This document shows, piece after piece, positions 46,609 through 60,700 of a DNA stretch of 64,000 nt. Positions within the stretch are counted from its first letter, which is position 1. Each line of letters opens with the position of its first letter. The stretch spans positions 687,501-751,500 of the forward strand of contig JAUPFP010000007.1 of NCBI GenBank assembly GCA_036925085.1, read 5' to 3'. A program made the translations under genes and the position numbers. The stretch comes from Brachycybe producta. Lineage: Eukaryota; Arthropoda; Diplopoda; Playtdesmida; Andrognathidae. The notes under the pieces are model-generated. The model saw only the letters and a list, made by a program, of their open reading frames with translations, had not been told where the DNA came from and searched no databases.

Positions 46609-49600
46609 CGGACTGCCCGAACCAATCATCCATAACCTCCTCCCGATCCACACACACACACACACACACATTAACATTAGACACACATCCACGAACCAAA
46701 CACACATTTCACACTCCTCACTTTCTCGAAAACCCTAACCTTTCCTTCGTTTCCACCTCCTCCCCCCCCCCTTTCTCCTCAATCCATATCTCGTTAAATC
46801 TCTCTATTAAATCTCCCCATTCCTGATCCATCCTTCTTTTCGAATGAAATCGAAAGGTAAAACAGCCAACCTCCTGCCATTCCCCACTTTTCATATACAA
46901 ACGATGACGCTTAGATTCGCTCAATTCCGTCGCGATCTGACTGCGAGGTATCATTATTATATAAACTTTCCCCTCTCTCCTTTTTTCGTCTTCTAATCTC
47001 TCTTTGGAACCCAATTTCGTTTTTAAAGAAAAACAAAAAAAAACTTCCTTCTTTTTGTCGAATCCTCGGCTCCCCCTCCCACACCTCGAAACTGTTCTTC
47101 GTTCGTCCTTTCTCTTCCTCGTTAGATCTTGTCGATAGCTAAATTTCGTTTTTTCGCAACCGTACGTTTTTAAAGGACACTAGTACGTGGATTTTGTTTT
47201 AAGTTTTTCATTTTTTTACGTCTTTTTTTTAATTTCTTTTGAATGGTGACGCCTTCGAACGTTCATCGGCTTTTATATGTTTAGAATGTGACGGTGAAGT
47301 GGACTGACACATATACGACTTAACAGAAGTTGTTATCCCTCATTTCCCCCTCCCCCCCCTTTCCGACACACTTATCACCCCACAGTTGCTGCCACCGCCG
47401 AAACTGCAACATTCTTCTTCTTCTTCTACGACTTGTTCATCTTTCGAGTGACTTGTGTCCCAGCGTCTTCTTTTATAAAACATAAATTCGTTTCTAGTCA
47501 ACGACAGTTAAAATCGTCTTTATACATTTTTCCCCATCTGTTTCTTTGCAAGGTTCGTTAGTAAAGTTAGTTTTAAAGTTATCCCGATCCTTCCCTAAAT
47601 CTCTCTCTCTCTCTCTCGTAGAGTAATCGTGAATGGGTTTTGAATGTCGTCAAAGTAACGATTTCTTACAGAGCCCTATTTTTTAAATGAAGTAAAGAAG
47701 AAAGAAAAAAGAGGGACTCTGGGTTGAAACTTTGTCCGTCTCTCTCTCTCTTGCTATCTTCATGTCTTCTCTATTTACACTACTCCAACCCCCACCCCCC
47801 AAAAAAACAACGCTAGTCAATAACGATTAAATTCTATCCCTTTTTGAAGATCCAATTTTATTACATTGCTTCAATTTCTAATTTCCCGTGGACCAAATAA
47901 GATATGGGAAAAGAAACAAAAAAATACTAGTTTTCGTTTTTAATATTTCTTTTTTTTTTGCATTTCTTTTTCTCTTTTTTTTTTGTAAAAATGGCGACGA
48001 ATTCATTTGCATTCCAGTGATTTCATCGCTCTTCTTAATTAATTATTAATTAACATCAATTAGATTGTTGTTGTTATGTTTTTTAAATTATTTATTTATT
48101 TTATACAAGAAAATTCTTTTATTATTATTATTATTTTGCATAATTGCAGAAATTGAAATAACAGAAAACGCCGTTGAAGTTAATCCAAGTGAATGATGGT
48201 TTAAAAAAAAAACTCCATCATGATAAAATAATTAATAAACATGTTGAATGTGATGAAAACCACAATTATTTTTGTGTCTTCTTCTTCTTTTTTTTTGTTT
48301 CTTTTATTTTTATTTTATTTATTTTTAATTTGGCTGTTTGTAATTTTGTGTCCGTCTGTTATGTGTGTGTGTTTGTCTATTGTATGTAAGTGCGTGTCTT
48401 TTGTTTTTTTTCCAAATCGATTGATTGCATGAGTGAGAAATAAAAACAAAAAAAAAAATGTAGAATTTTGTGCGATCAATTTTTTTTTTTTTGCTCCTCC
48501 TCCAATCTTTGGCTTTTTAACACACATATAAAAACAACACGAACAATTCCCATTTTTACCGGAAAAAGTCATTTGATTTTTCTATTTTCTCTCTCTCTCT
48601 CTCTCTCTCTTTCTGATAATTCATTGAGTTTCAAGTCTCTTTTTCTCCCCCTGAATTGGTTTCCTTCTCTGCACCCAGAAACAAAAACCTAATTTCATAA
48701 AATTAATGGATTCAGAAGTGACAGAGCTTTATTACTGAATTTTGGATCTTCTAGTCTATAAAGAAAATGATGAAACACATAGACTTTAGTTGTTAACCTC
48801 GCTCTCTCTCTCTATTTTTTAAAATTCCCTCTTTAATTTTTGCGTTTCAATTGTACCGGATAATGGTTGCAATACGTATGAATGTTGAAACGCAAACGAG
48901 ATGGCGCTCTAGGTGTCGAGAGAGACAGAGTGTTTACTCCAATTTATACAACTACTACTACTACTCCTCCCCAATATTAAATATTATATTAAATTCTATC
49001 TCTCTATCTTCTTCCTCCTAATAATAATTCCTCTTAACCCTAACCTAAGAAAATTCGCCCCCACCCTTCTTTTACATTTGACCCCACTAAAAACCACTAC
49101 CTTATTACATGTAGATTTGTGAGATGGCCAGTTCACTTTGTTGTATTCATTTGTAGACGCTGTTGTATTTTTGTTAACTGGTTTTTATTTTGGTTTTGTT
49201 TTTCTACTTTATACGAGAGCAACTTTTATCTGTATAATCTTTTAAATCACACGTTGAATAAAATTATGACATTAAGTTTAGGCTACTCTGACAATTTATT
49301 GCATCCTTACTCGAAGAAAAATTCCAATTTTTTTTTTTCAGTCCTCTCCTAATACTCAGTGACCACTAGTGTTTTTCTTTGACAATTTAAGGCAATTGGC
49401 CCTTTAAGACATGATAGTAATATTATTGCAAACACAGCTCTACAGTTGTTCTCAATTAAAAGACTTTCTTGGAATTTTTTTTTTGCGTGTAGATTCATCA
49501 GGTGGGAATATTAATTAAAAGGGCATTAATCACATCATAAACTGTATTACTCACCATCCAAATGATTACACTGATAAAGTGGGCCGTTGACCCCCCCCCC

Positions 49601-51860
49601 TCCCTCTTTTCTACACATACATAATACTACATTTGATGTCAAAATGAAACCCTCCCCTCCATCCTTAAATAATTCGATTTTGGTTTATAAAGTCTTCTCC
49701 CCCCCCCCCTTTCCTATTTTCAGCCCCAATGTTATATAATTTTAACAGGTTTAAAATTTGCATCCAAAATGCCCTTTTTCAATGAAGTGAAATATGTTTA
49801 AAAGTCTGGTTTTATTTAAAGCAGATGACTCAACTGTGTGAAGGTGACCTGTTCTTCCATTTGTTACCTTTGAAGGGTTCACGGGAAAGGGGCACCTGCA
49901 CAAAAGCACACAGGTCCTTTTACTTTACCTGGTCCTCCTGAGCTTTGCAGACGTTCCCACGACTTGTGGGCCATGTAATACTAGAGATAAAAAAAAACAT
50001 ACCTGCAATTGTGTACAACATAGGGAAAGAAATTTGAATGGATTACACAATGGTCCTTAGTACTTATTCTATGTACACGGGACCCTTACCTTACCTTATC
50101 CCCTTCTTCGTTCCCCTTCTGTTTCGTGAGTTTTAGTGAGTCACATTTTCTAGGCTTTCTTTTTTTAGTATTAAATCAGATATATTGGTTCTTTTTTTTT
50201 TTATATAATTTCATTCCACGTTTACAATCTTTGTATGAATAAATGTAGAATAACGGATAATATAAATATCGGGTCCTTTTCAATTGCGTCTGAAATCAAA
50301 TCGATTACCGTTCTGCTTGACTAAAATAGAAATAGTCCTTCTAATTCAAGTCTTTTATATTCTAATATTAAAACGGTCTTTTCTAAGGGTTTCAATTAGT
50401 AACGAAATTAAATCGAAATTAATAAATTTTCATTATTTTGTGCTCGACGTAGCATAACATCAAATCTAGTCTAATGTGTAAGTAGGTTTTTTCTTTTCTG
50501 TTATTTCATCTTTTTTAATGAAGTCTAACTTTTGCTTTCTTAGTGAAGAAGAAATCCTTTTTTTGGTGCACATATGTCCTGATGAAAAAAGTGGCGAAAG
50601 AGAACAACGGGAAAAATAAAATTACTTTGTCGAACGCTTTGAAAATATTCCAGAGGCCTCCTCCTCCTCCTCATTCTAATGGATCTCGTTCATACAGTTC
50701 TATTTAGGTAAAGTTAAGGGGGGGGGGAAATGTGAACGTTTTTCAGAGATGAGGGGGATTTTATCCATTCTTTATTATTTTTTTCTTTCTGTATAGGTAT
50801 TTTCTTTTTCCTTGTGTGTGTTTGTGTACGCACCAAGAACACAGCAGATTCGGTAAAATGTCAAATGATGCAGAGAAAATAGAAGAAGACGACGACACCT
50901 GTCGGTTTAGAAGCCAATGCCGATGGGGGGACCTATTAATAATATAATACAAGGTAGTGTGAATCTACCTGAAATGTTTGAGAGAGGAGGTAGGTTGGGG
51001 TGGGGGTAGTGTAGGAGAAGATGTGAAGGGTGGATGTGTGGGAAATATTGCGTTCACTATGGAAAAACTATACCACCGTCCAATGTCACTTGTTATCCAT
51101 TTCAAAGAACACATTTTTTTTTTCTCATGGGCCACTGACTCTCTTAGAACAGAATTGAAAGGTGGGTTGTGATGGTATTTTTCAGGTAGTCGAGTGTCAC
51201 CCCCCCCCCTCCCCCCTTTCCTCCCTTTTGCATCAAATACAGGTGAGAGAGAGAGCCATGACGTTCTTCATGGTAGTCTTTGCCAATGATTCCTTTCCTT
51301 CCCACTGCCGCCACAAACAGACTGAGCGCCATGTTTTTTCTCTATTTTTCTCTCTTTCAGTGGTGGACCAGGCTGTGAGGCTCTACCTGTATGTTTAATA
51401 GTCTACCTGTGCTGCAAGGCCACATCCTCTAACAAGGGGAGGGAGGGGGGGCGGAAGGGGATGGAGGATTCGTAAACGTGGTTCTTCGGCCAACCTACGC
51501 AGGTAAAAGTAAGGTGGTGGTGGTGGTGATGGTGATTGTGGTATCCATGCGCCTATACAGGTGACCGCCATGCACTCGGCTTCAATTTGTGGTGCTGCGT
51601 CTCTCCTGTTGTAACTGCTACAACTATTGCACTTAACCCAGAGAACAACAATAACCACCGTCCTTCCCTATTTCCATTGTGTGTGTGTTTTTTTCTTCTT
51701 CTTAAACCTTTTCTTGTTTTTTTTTCATGAAGAAACTGTGTTCTTTTGGTGTGATTACATTTGGGCCGTGTCGTCTGCTTCCATTTTATCTTCTGAATGA
51801 GTTAATCGAAACAATTTTGGACAGGACCCGGAGTTGGGGAACTGGTTTGGGACCCCTACA
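46609..51860. other. Long non-coding interval: RGS 3' region and grainyhead upstream region
   Basis: About 5.25 kb with no supportable coding exon apart from a possible in-frame extension just before 51861. It is pyrimidine-rich, with a (CA)n tract near 46653-46671, CT tracts near 47602, 47740 and 48590, and many poly-T runs. It should contain the RGS 3' UTR and the promoter and leader exons of grainyhead. Confidence 0.55.
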
Positions 51861-54760
51861 ATGGAAGCGACCGTAACTCGGCCGACAGGTTTTACTAGTT
51901 TTGCTGTTGCTGTTGCTGCTGGTTCTCCACCTGCGCCCAACAACAACAACAACAATAATAATAATAATAATAACACCAGCAGTAACACCACTGTTAATAA
52001 TAATATTGATAATAACGGTGGAGACGTTGTTTCTACTTTGGGATCTTCGAATTCTTCTTCTTCCTCTTCAGCCGTCAATTCTTCGAATTCTTCGGCGGCG
52101 TCGGTGGTCGTCGTGTCGGCCGTCAACAATAACGGTCGTCCTTCGACGCCTCTCCTTAACAGGTAGGAATTCAACCAATAGACTTTATTTTTAAATATAT
52201 TATATAAATATATATTTGCCCTTGTTTCTTTTTTTTTAAAAAATAAATTTTCCCCAAATTATAAAGTTTTCTATGAGCTCATAAAAGACACGAAACAACG
52301 AACACAATTGTTTTATTAGTTTTTAATTTTAAGTAGATTCATTTTATTTTCAAATTGAATACAAAATAAGATAGAAAAAAAGTTTTTGTAAAGAAAAAAA
52401 AAATGTCCCGGGACGTTTTGATGTCCAAAATGGCGCCCATTTTGTTTGTGAACGAAATGGCGGCCAAAAAAAAAAAAAATAATGAGCACATTCTGACTGA
52501 GAGGAGCCTCACAGTGAGTGAGTGAGTTTCAGTGGTAGAAAGAGGAGGAGGCCTAAGTGTACACATTACATGAGGAGGATACATTCAGAAAAAATACCCT
52601 TTTTTGCTTTTATTAAATTACTTTACATATTTTTTTTACAATATTCTTTATCGATGGTCAGTGGTGGTGTTTAGCATAAAAAACGTAGGCTGACCAAACG
52701 GACGGACAATTGTCTGAAATGGTGACTGGTCCACAGGTTAAATTAGAAGTGTGGCGCCATCCGGGCTTTTTTGTTTTTTTACTTCACCTGTCCTTTTTAT
52801 AGAAGGAGAGGCTAAGATTAGTTACTGTAGGTTATTTTATTTACTAATTAGTAGGGCTCGGATTTTTATGCAATATCCAGCAAGTGTTTCCCAATTTGTG
52901 GCCCAAGTGCCAATTATTGTGAAGTAATCATCATCATTAGAACAAATGCAATTATGCTTTTTTCGATCGAAAAAAAACCATAATTGTTGGTTGATCTAAA
53001 CTGAGATGGTTACTTCACAATTGGCACTTGGGCCACAGATTGAGAAACAGTAGCTTGATATTGCATAAAAATCCGAGCCCTACTAATTAGTAATTATTGA
53101 TTAGGTTAAAAATGATAAGTTACTCATTAACTACAAAAATAGTTTTACGAATTCCATGGTGACATTGATTTAATTAACACCTGAAATAAGAAAAAGGTGT
53201 TAAAACTATATATATATATATAGTCGAAATTAGAAGAGAGGTCACGGGTTATTTTCCAAGTGTACAAAGGCCCACAGTTGGTTTTTTTAATGTAAGCTTG
53301 TCAATTAAATAGTAATATCATTTATTAATTATTGCTGGCAATTTGGCAAACCATAAAAGTGATCGTGCAACCCCCCCTCCCCTCGTAATAAAAGGGGTGG
53401 TGATAGTGGTCGGTCATCTCTCTCATTTGGTCAAATAGCAACAAAAAAAAAAGATCATCATCATCATCAGGGGTAGAAATATATAGAAGGAGAAGAACCT
53501 CTCCGCCCCACCCATTCCCAAAAAAGGAACATGGTGCCAGGTATGGCTTACACATAAAAAAAGAGAGGTACAGGTAAAGGGGGAGGTTGTGGAGGAGGTG
53601 GTGGTATCTTCTCCCTTTTCCATCCAACCACCTCCACCCCCCCCCCCCCCCCACAAATATATATATATATATATATCTGTATGTATATGCAAGAAACGCC
53701 GTCGGCGGGATCCGGTCCCGTGAAGGTCAAAGCCGTTGCAAATTTCTCGCCATTGCCATCTATACCCTCGTATCTTCTTCTTTCGAGTCATCCTCTCTCT
53801 CTCTTTCTCTCAATGTGGGCTTCTTCTTTAACTTTTTTTTATCATTATAAAAGATATGTGATAGTTGCTATACGATGGCAACCATCTTCTGAGACCGTGG
53901 CCGGGTCATCGCTCTCCATTGCACCTTTCTTTCCTTTTTTTTTGTGTGTCTGTTGAGAAATGAAAGAAAGAGAAGAAGCGCGCGGTGGTGGGCTAATATC
54001 TCAACCAATGAAGACGATTGGTTTTTTTTTTTCAAGAGAGAAAGAATATTTTCAAAGCATTCGATCAAGTGTCTTGTGTTTTGCAATGCAATCCCTCCTT
54101 CGTTTGCTCCCTGCTGTGCCCCTTTAAACCCACCCCGAAAATCCACCCCTCATCCTGCTGTACACACCACACCTGACACTTATTACACACACACACACTC
54201 AAACAAATTAATTATTGTTGTAGTTAGCATGTGGGTGTTGAAGGATTGAACAAGTCACAAGTGCATAGGCCTCATTCAATACCAATTAAAAGGTTTATTT
54301 GTTGCACACCTCATATTTACAAGTTAGAATTCTATTTGCAATTAAAAGTATCCCTCCCCCCCCCTCTCCCATTCCTTAAATTGGGGGAGGGAGGAGAGGT
54401 GAATCGATTGAGATTACACTTAAAAGGGTAGGTCATATTAAAGGAATGTGTCCGGGTTCTCTTACATTTTGCTACATTCCCAATCTATTGTGATATACAA
54501 ATTCTCCAATCAATTTATGGTTTTTCTTTGATTTCTTCAGTCATAAGATCAAGCTCGGAACGGCGGAGGATTTTGCACCAACCGTTACCCCTTCTGCCCC
54601 TGGTGGTAGTGGCAGTGTTGGTGGTGACGGTGACACGGACGGTGGTGGTGACCAAATGACAACAGACATGCCAGACGGGGGCGAGGAAGACGGATCGGCT
54701 TGGGGTGCCTATTACGAAGAGCACCATCATCACCAACAGCCCCAGTCTCACCACCACCAA

Positions 54761-54792
<32 letters not shown>

Positions 54793-57700
54793 TCATCACG
54801 GTCACCACCAGCACCAACAACACCATCACATTGAACACCCTTTGACGGCTGCCACTACGGCCATGCTCAACATCAATGGGGCTGGTGTGGACGAACAAAC
54901 TTCCGGAATGGCTCTCATCTATGACTATTACAAGGGAGACAAACACCCGTTGAAATACTCTGAGATCACCGACATTTGGAGGCAAGTCCTCTCATTTTTT
55001 TACAATTTTAGGGTTGTATTCTTAAAATGATTGCAAAGTCATAACTAGTGATAAACTTTGAAATGCAACTTCCTATCAAAAGTTGATGCGTTTAGCTTTC
55101 AGACACTACTTTTGGTTTAACAATCATTAAGAATACGACCCCCTTTGATCTATACTTTGAGCACCTTTTTTTATTGAGAGTGTATGCACTGACTTGCATC
55201 ATATGAGATTTATTTGAAAAGGCACCCCTGGCCCCCTCTCCCCCCCCCCCCCCTTCTCTCTCTCTCTCCTTTTCGCTACACCTTAAAACAAGAGTTCCAA
55301 CTCGATGGGACGACGGTCCATAAAAAAGATATAAAACTTCTAAAAAAATGTCCCAACATGAGAGGAGAAAGAGGTTGGAGTGACCACTGACCACCACATA
55401 CTTCTTCTACATGATATATATAATGTAGTCAAATTAGTGCGAGCATTTTTATCGTTGCATACTGACCATATATAAATAAAGTGACGTTTGGGTGTGGCTT
55501 TTTTTAAACTTTTTGTTATTTTACATGTCATTGACAAAATATCTTTTTAAAAGAGATATTTCTTTTGCTTGATGTTGGTGATGGTTGAGGTGGTCAGTGC
55601 CATTCACTGCCCACTTACCTTTCGCGACACACAGAGGGGGGGGGTGGGTTGGGGGAGGAACGATGTCATAGACTAAGCCATCCACCTCACCCCTTTAATG
55701 TGCGCCCATTGCAGCACCCCTTCTCTCCCCAAATGTCCTCCTCCCCGATGGTTGCCCCTCGTGTAGGCGGTTCGTAGTCGGACGATGACTATGGGCGTTC
55801 TTTTTTATTCGTCGTCGTCGTCGTCTTCTTACCTTTTTGACGACATACGTAATTCTTTTTCCTCCTCCCCTCATTTTATTATACCTCCTCCCTTCCTCTT
55901 TGAATCACACCTTTCGCAAAACTGAAATGTGGTTTAACGCCTTCATTTGCCATTGGCACCACAAGCTCACCTAAGCACCTACTTTGCTCGCGCACTTGTA
56001 ACCCCTCATCGGTAAATTTGTGATTTGTTTTGCATTTTTTTTTGTATCTCGAACCAGTTCTCCGTCGGCAATTCCCAACGACGGTTCTGGAGGTGGAGGA
56101 GAACTCGTTCAGGTGGTCGTCGACGATCCTTCTGTCGTAACGGTTACTGCTGGTAGAGGTGGTAGTGACGGTGGCGGCGTGTGTTCTCCATCTAAGGAAT
56201 TGACCTGTAACGGCCCTCAAAGGGGAGTAGACGTCGTCGACGATGGGGTGTTATCTCAACAACATCGGCACTCGGACGACAACGCGTCGACACAGGTGCA
56301 TGTCATCTATTTGAATCGCGGAGGGGTCAGCAACTCGGCCTCACCCAATGGCCCGAGTAGAGAGCCCGAAGATCTGACTAGTGCTCATCGGAACAAGAGT
56401 CCGTGCATCGATCGTCACCCTTCGCCCGGAGGCGACGGTCTATGTAAGACCGTCAATGGGTGCTTGGCCAACGGCGATCCAGTAGTCGACGTTTCCACTT
56501 GTTCATCCATTCTGTTGAACATCAAACGAGAACCAGAGGACCACCGCAGTCCCGAAGGCGTCGGAGTCGAAGGAACCCTGAATTCGCCTCCGACACCGTC
56601 GGCCGAAGAGGTGGACATTCAGTCCAAGGGTCAGTCGGACATGTCTTCGTTTCCGGTGCAAGGTACGGCTGCGTCTGCCTACGCGATCGCCTACGACCAC
56701 AACGCAGTGACCCAGTACAGTGTGTTGCCGGCAGCACAACCCCAGTTTAGTTGCACGACTACGGTTTCTCCGTCTGGGGCCGGCGTCACCGTCGCAGGAC
56801 TACGACCATCTCCGGTCGCCACGTCCTCTTACGTGTCGGCAGATTACTATCGTGATTATTTTGTGGGTGGTAGTGCTAATGGAGGTGGTGTCGGGGGTGT
56901 CGTCAGTGGTGGGGGTTCCAGTGACCATTATGCTTCGGTCAGGCAACAATTGGTTTACGGAGATGCTCAAGACAGTGTGGCCTACGTTGAGAGGTACATC
57001 CGACAGAACGCCACCTCCACTGCCACCAACAACAATAACAACAATTATAAGGGCAGTGTTGGATTAACTGTGGATTTACCTTCTCCGGACAGTGGTATCG
57101 GAGAGGCAGCCATCACTCCGAGGGACAGTGCTGGACTACCCCAGGTAGGACCTAATTCCTTTTCTTTTTATGCCCATTTCATTTGAAGAAGAAGACAAAA
57201 ATATGCCCAAAGTGTATGTGTTATTTAGATATTCGATTATTCGGATTTGCCCCAAAATCATTTGGTGAGTCCGGACCCAACGGGTGCAGGAGGTGTGAGG
57301 TCGTCGAATGCGGCCAACAGTGCTGTTGCTGCTGCTGCTGCTCGAAGACCGTGGCACGATTTCAGTCGTAATTCCGAAGCCGAGAAGATCCAGATCCCCA
57401 AACTGTAAGCACCATTATTATTATTATTATTATCCAATCCCCTTCCGCTTAAGGAATTGCAGTGGTGGATGAATATCTCTTATTTGTGTGTCGTTGGAAT
57501 CTAGTTTCTCGTCGTTTGGATTTCGTTATTTTTTGGAGTCTCCGATCTCGACGAGTCAAAGGCGAGAAGATGACAGAATAACTTATATTAACAAAGGTTT
57601 CTTAATTATTTAAATCCACGATACATTAAATCAGTACCTGATTTACCTATTATGCCTATACACCTTTTTTTTTTTTTTTTTTGGTTTTTGTTATTTGTTG

Positions 57701-60700
57701 TTGTTTCTAGGACAATTTTATGGAATCTCTTTAGAATATATTCCCGACCCCGACAAGCCGCTCAAAAGTCAGACAGTCAAGGTAACGTGTTCTTATTTTT
57801 GCTCCTGATTGATGATCTAGCCTAACAATTAAATGGGTCAATTGTGGAGAGATTGAGAGAGAGAAAGACCATACAAAATAGCATAGAACAGAATAGAAAG
57901 AGAGAGAGAGAGGCCTAGCCTACATATTACACTTGTTGTTATTGTTATTGTTACTTTGGGGGGTTTACCTATGGGGATTTTAACTATGGAGGTGGGTGGG
58001 GGGTGTTGAGATTGAGGATGTTTCTCTCTCTCTTTCTCTCTCTCTCTCCATGTTACCTGTATAAATGGCAAATAATAGTTTAAAAACGGATTGGATTTTT
58101 TTTTCTACTTCATGAAATAATAATGATGGAAGGAGAGATAGGGGTGGTGGTGGTGGTGATGGTTCTGGTGGGACTTCGATAGTTAAGTTCGATTTAAAAG
58201 TCGATCCACCTCTTTATGATTTTTTTGTACAATAGGGTGAGGGGGAGTTTAAAATATTTTTTTAAACAAAATGCAAAGTCATAGGTTTATTATCGATTAA
58301 TTCTCTTTAAGAAAAAGCGGCAATCACTGGTAATATTTACAACAGCAAAGAGTTGAGGCAAATGTTGCCTTAAATCTTTCGCAATATTTTGTAAACAACA
58401 TAAGTCCCATACATTAACATAGGACTCATGTTGTTTCTAAAAAAAAGACCGATTAATTATAGAGACGAGCAATTGCTACAATTCCAGTCCGCAAGAAATC
58501 ACTGCAAAATATGGGTCTTAAGTCTGGTGCGCCCACAAGGGCGAGTGACAAAGACTAACATGACTACATGGGACAAGAAATAGCCTGAAATACACCCAGG
58601 CTTGGGCCGCTTGGCCCGCCCATTCATGAAGTTCACAATATTGTGTCTTAGCTGAATTATCCGGCGTGAAAATACTCTTGAAATTCAGTTCAATTGTGTG
58701 TAATACAAAATCTTTTTTGAATCTTTGAAATACATAAAAAAAGCTTTCCAATTTAAATATTTCTTTTTCTTATAACTTTTGAAGAGCGAAGCGAGTCATA
58801 AAAATAACTGCATCGCTTTATTTTCCTTTAAAATATACAAATTGTATATTAAAAGAAAGAATTTGGCGCCCACGTCTCGAGTTTTGCCGTAAATAATGTC
58901 ATTATGATTGCAATATTAGATAAAAACAGAATATTTATTTATGCTGGACTATTGGTAAAGGGTTCCTAGGACATTATTTAGTAAAAGTCAATTAATGAGA
59001 GAGAGAGAGACAGATAGTGAAAGAGTTATAATGGAAGTAAAATGAAAATCAAAGTCAACTAAATTAATAAATGTGTTATTTCTAGAGTGTGGTGTTGTTA
59101 GTATTTCGAGAAGAAAAAAGTTCTGAAGACGAGATGAAAGCCTGGCAATTCTGGCACAGTCGCCAGCACAGTGTCAAACAAAGAATCTTGGATGCAGGTT
59201 AGGATATTGTTGTTGTTTTTCTTACTAAGATTGGAATGTTCATCCGTCACTCACACTTGCTATTTCGATCTGTTTGATGATTCAGATACGAAAAACAGCA
59301 GTGGATTGGTAGGTTGCATCGAAGAAGTGACCCACAACGCCATTGCCGTTTACTGGAACCCCTTGGAAAGTGCCGCCAAGGTAACAAATGACGTCACACT
59401 CTCTTTATTTCTACTTTATTAATTTCTTTTAATTTTTATTATTTTTTATTTTTTTGAATTTTTATTATTATTATTTATATTTTAGATTAATGTCGCAGTT
59501 CAGTGTCTAAGTACGGATTTTAGTAACCAGAAAGGAGTCAAAGTAAGTCCCATATTCACTGGGTTGGTGGTGGTTTCGGTGATGGTACAGGGAACAGGTC
59601 GCAACCCCTTTTTTTTTACTTCCTTTGTGAAATTGCCCCGTTACTATTATTATTCTTAATCCGATTTCTCTCTTCGAAGTATAAGAAGAGTTTTTGGTGT
59701 GTGTGTGTGTTTTCTCGTTATTATCCTATCGTATCGATTGTAAAACCAGTTGTTGTTAAAAAAGAAGAAGGTCGTCGACATGCTGAGTGCGGCCATTCCA
59801 CTCCAACTGCCAAATGCATGCCTCCTGTCGTTGTCTACGACGGGACGCCCCGAGCAAACACACACATATATATGGCAGAGCACTGCCACCACCACCACCA
59901 CCTCCGAACACCTCCTTATAAACATATAAATACCAAATACCATTTTTTTTTCTTCTTCTCTAGTGGTCATCATTCTTTTTTTTTTGTATTTTTTAATTTC
60001 TTAAAGGGTCTTCCACTTCACCTCCAGATTGACACCTACGAAGATATTAGAGACCCAGGACCTCCCGTCCATAGGGGTTATTGTCAAATTAAAGTGTTCT
60101 GTGATAAGGTACGTTCATTCCACTTGGATTTCATATTTATATATGATTATTATTTACCTGTATTTAGGCCTTGAGTAAAAAAAATGAAAGAAATTAGACT
60201 GACCTTCTCCCACCCCTCCCTTCTTGTCCTCAGGCCCACCATCACCACCCATAGCCATTCATAGCCTTCTATAGGCCCACCACAGCCCATTCTGTCAGTT
60301 TTTGAAGAAAGAATTGATGAATTTTAAGCCATTTTTAATAAACACTTTTTTGTCCCTGTGCAACAACAGGTAAAAGAGATAGACAACGACCAGAACAAAG
60401 TGCCATGACCACAAGAGTGTAGTATGCCCCGAGGGCGAGACTTGTCCCATCCAAGTGGCCGCTTCATTGATAGTCGTGTCACGCAACCAACCCCCTTCTC
60501 TCCGGCCCCCCCCCTCTCCCCTCACCAACCACCGACCTCCCTTCTTCTTATATATCCCTTGGCCCCGTCTTCTTGACACGTGATCACTCTTACATTCCCA
60601 AGGTTGGAAATGCGAAAAAAAAAAGAAAAGAAAAGAAAGAGCTAATGAGATCAATTAATGTTGGGCGTTGTCCAGTTTGGAAAAATTCTCACCCCCTCAC

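Noticed and set aside
56460-57067. Alternative-frame and antisense open frames inside grainyhead exon 3
   Set aside because: Shadows of a long G/C-biased coding exon; the chosen frame joins in phase with both neighbours.
58300-58800. Possible transposon or pseudogene in grh intron 6
   Set aside because: The sequence looks repeat-like, with imperfect mirrored AACAACAT(A/G)AG segments, but I found no clear terminal repeats, target duplication or protein similarity.
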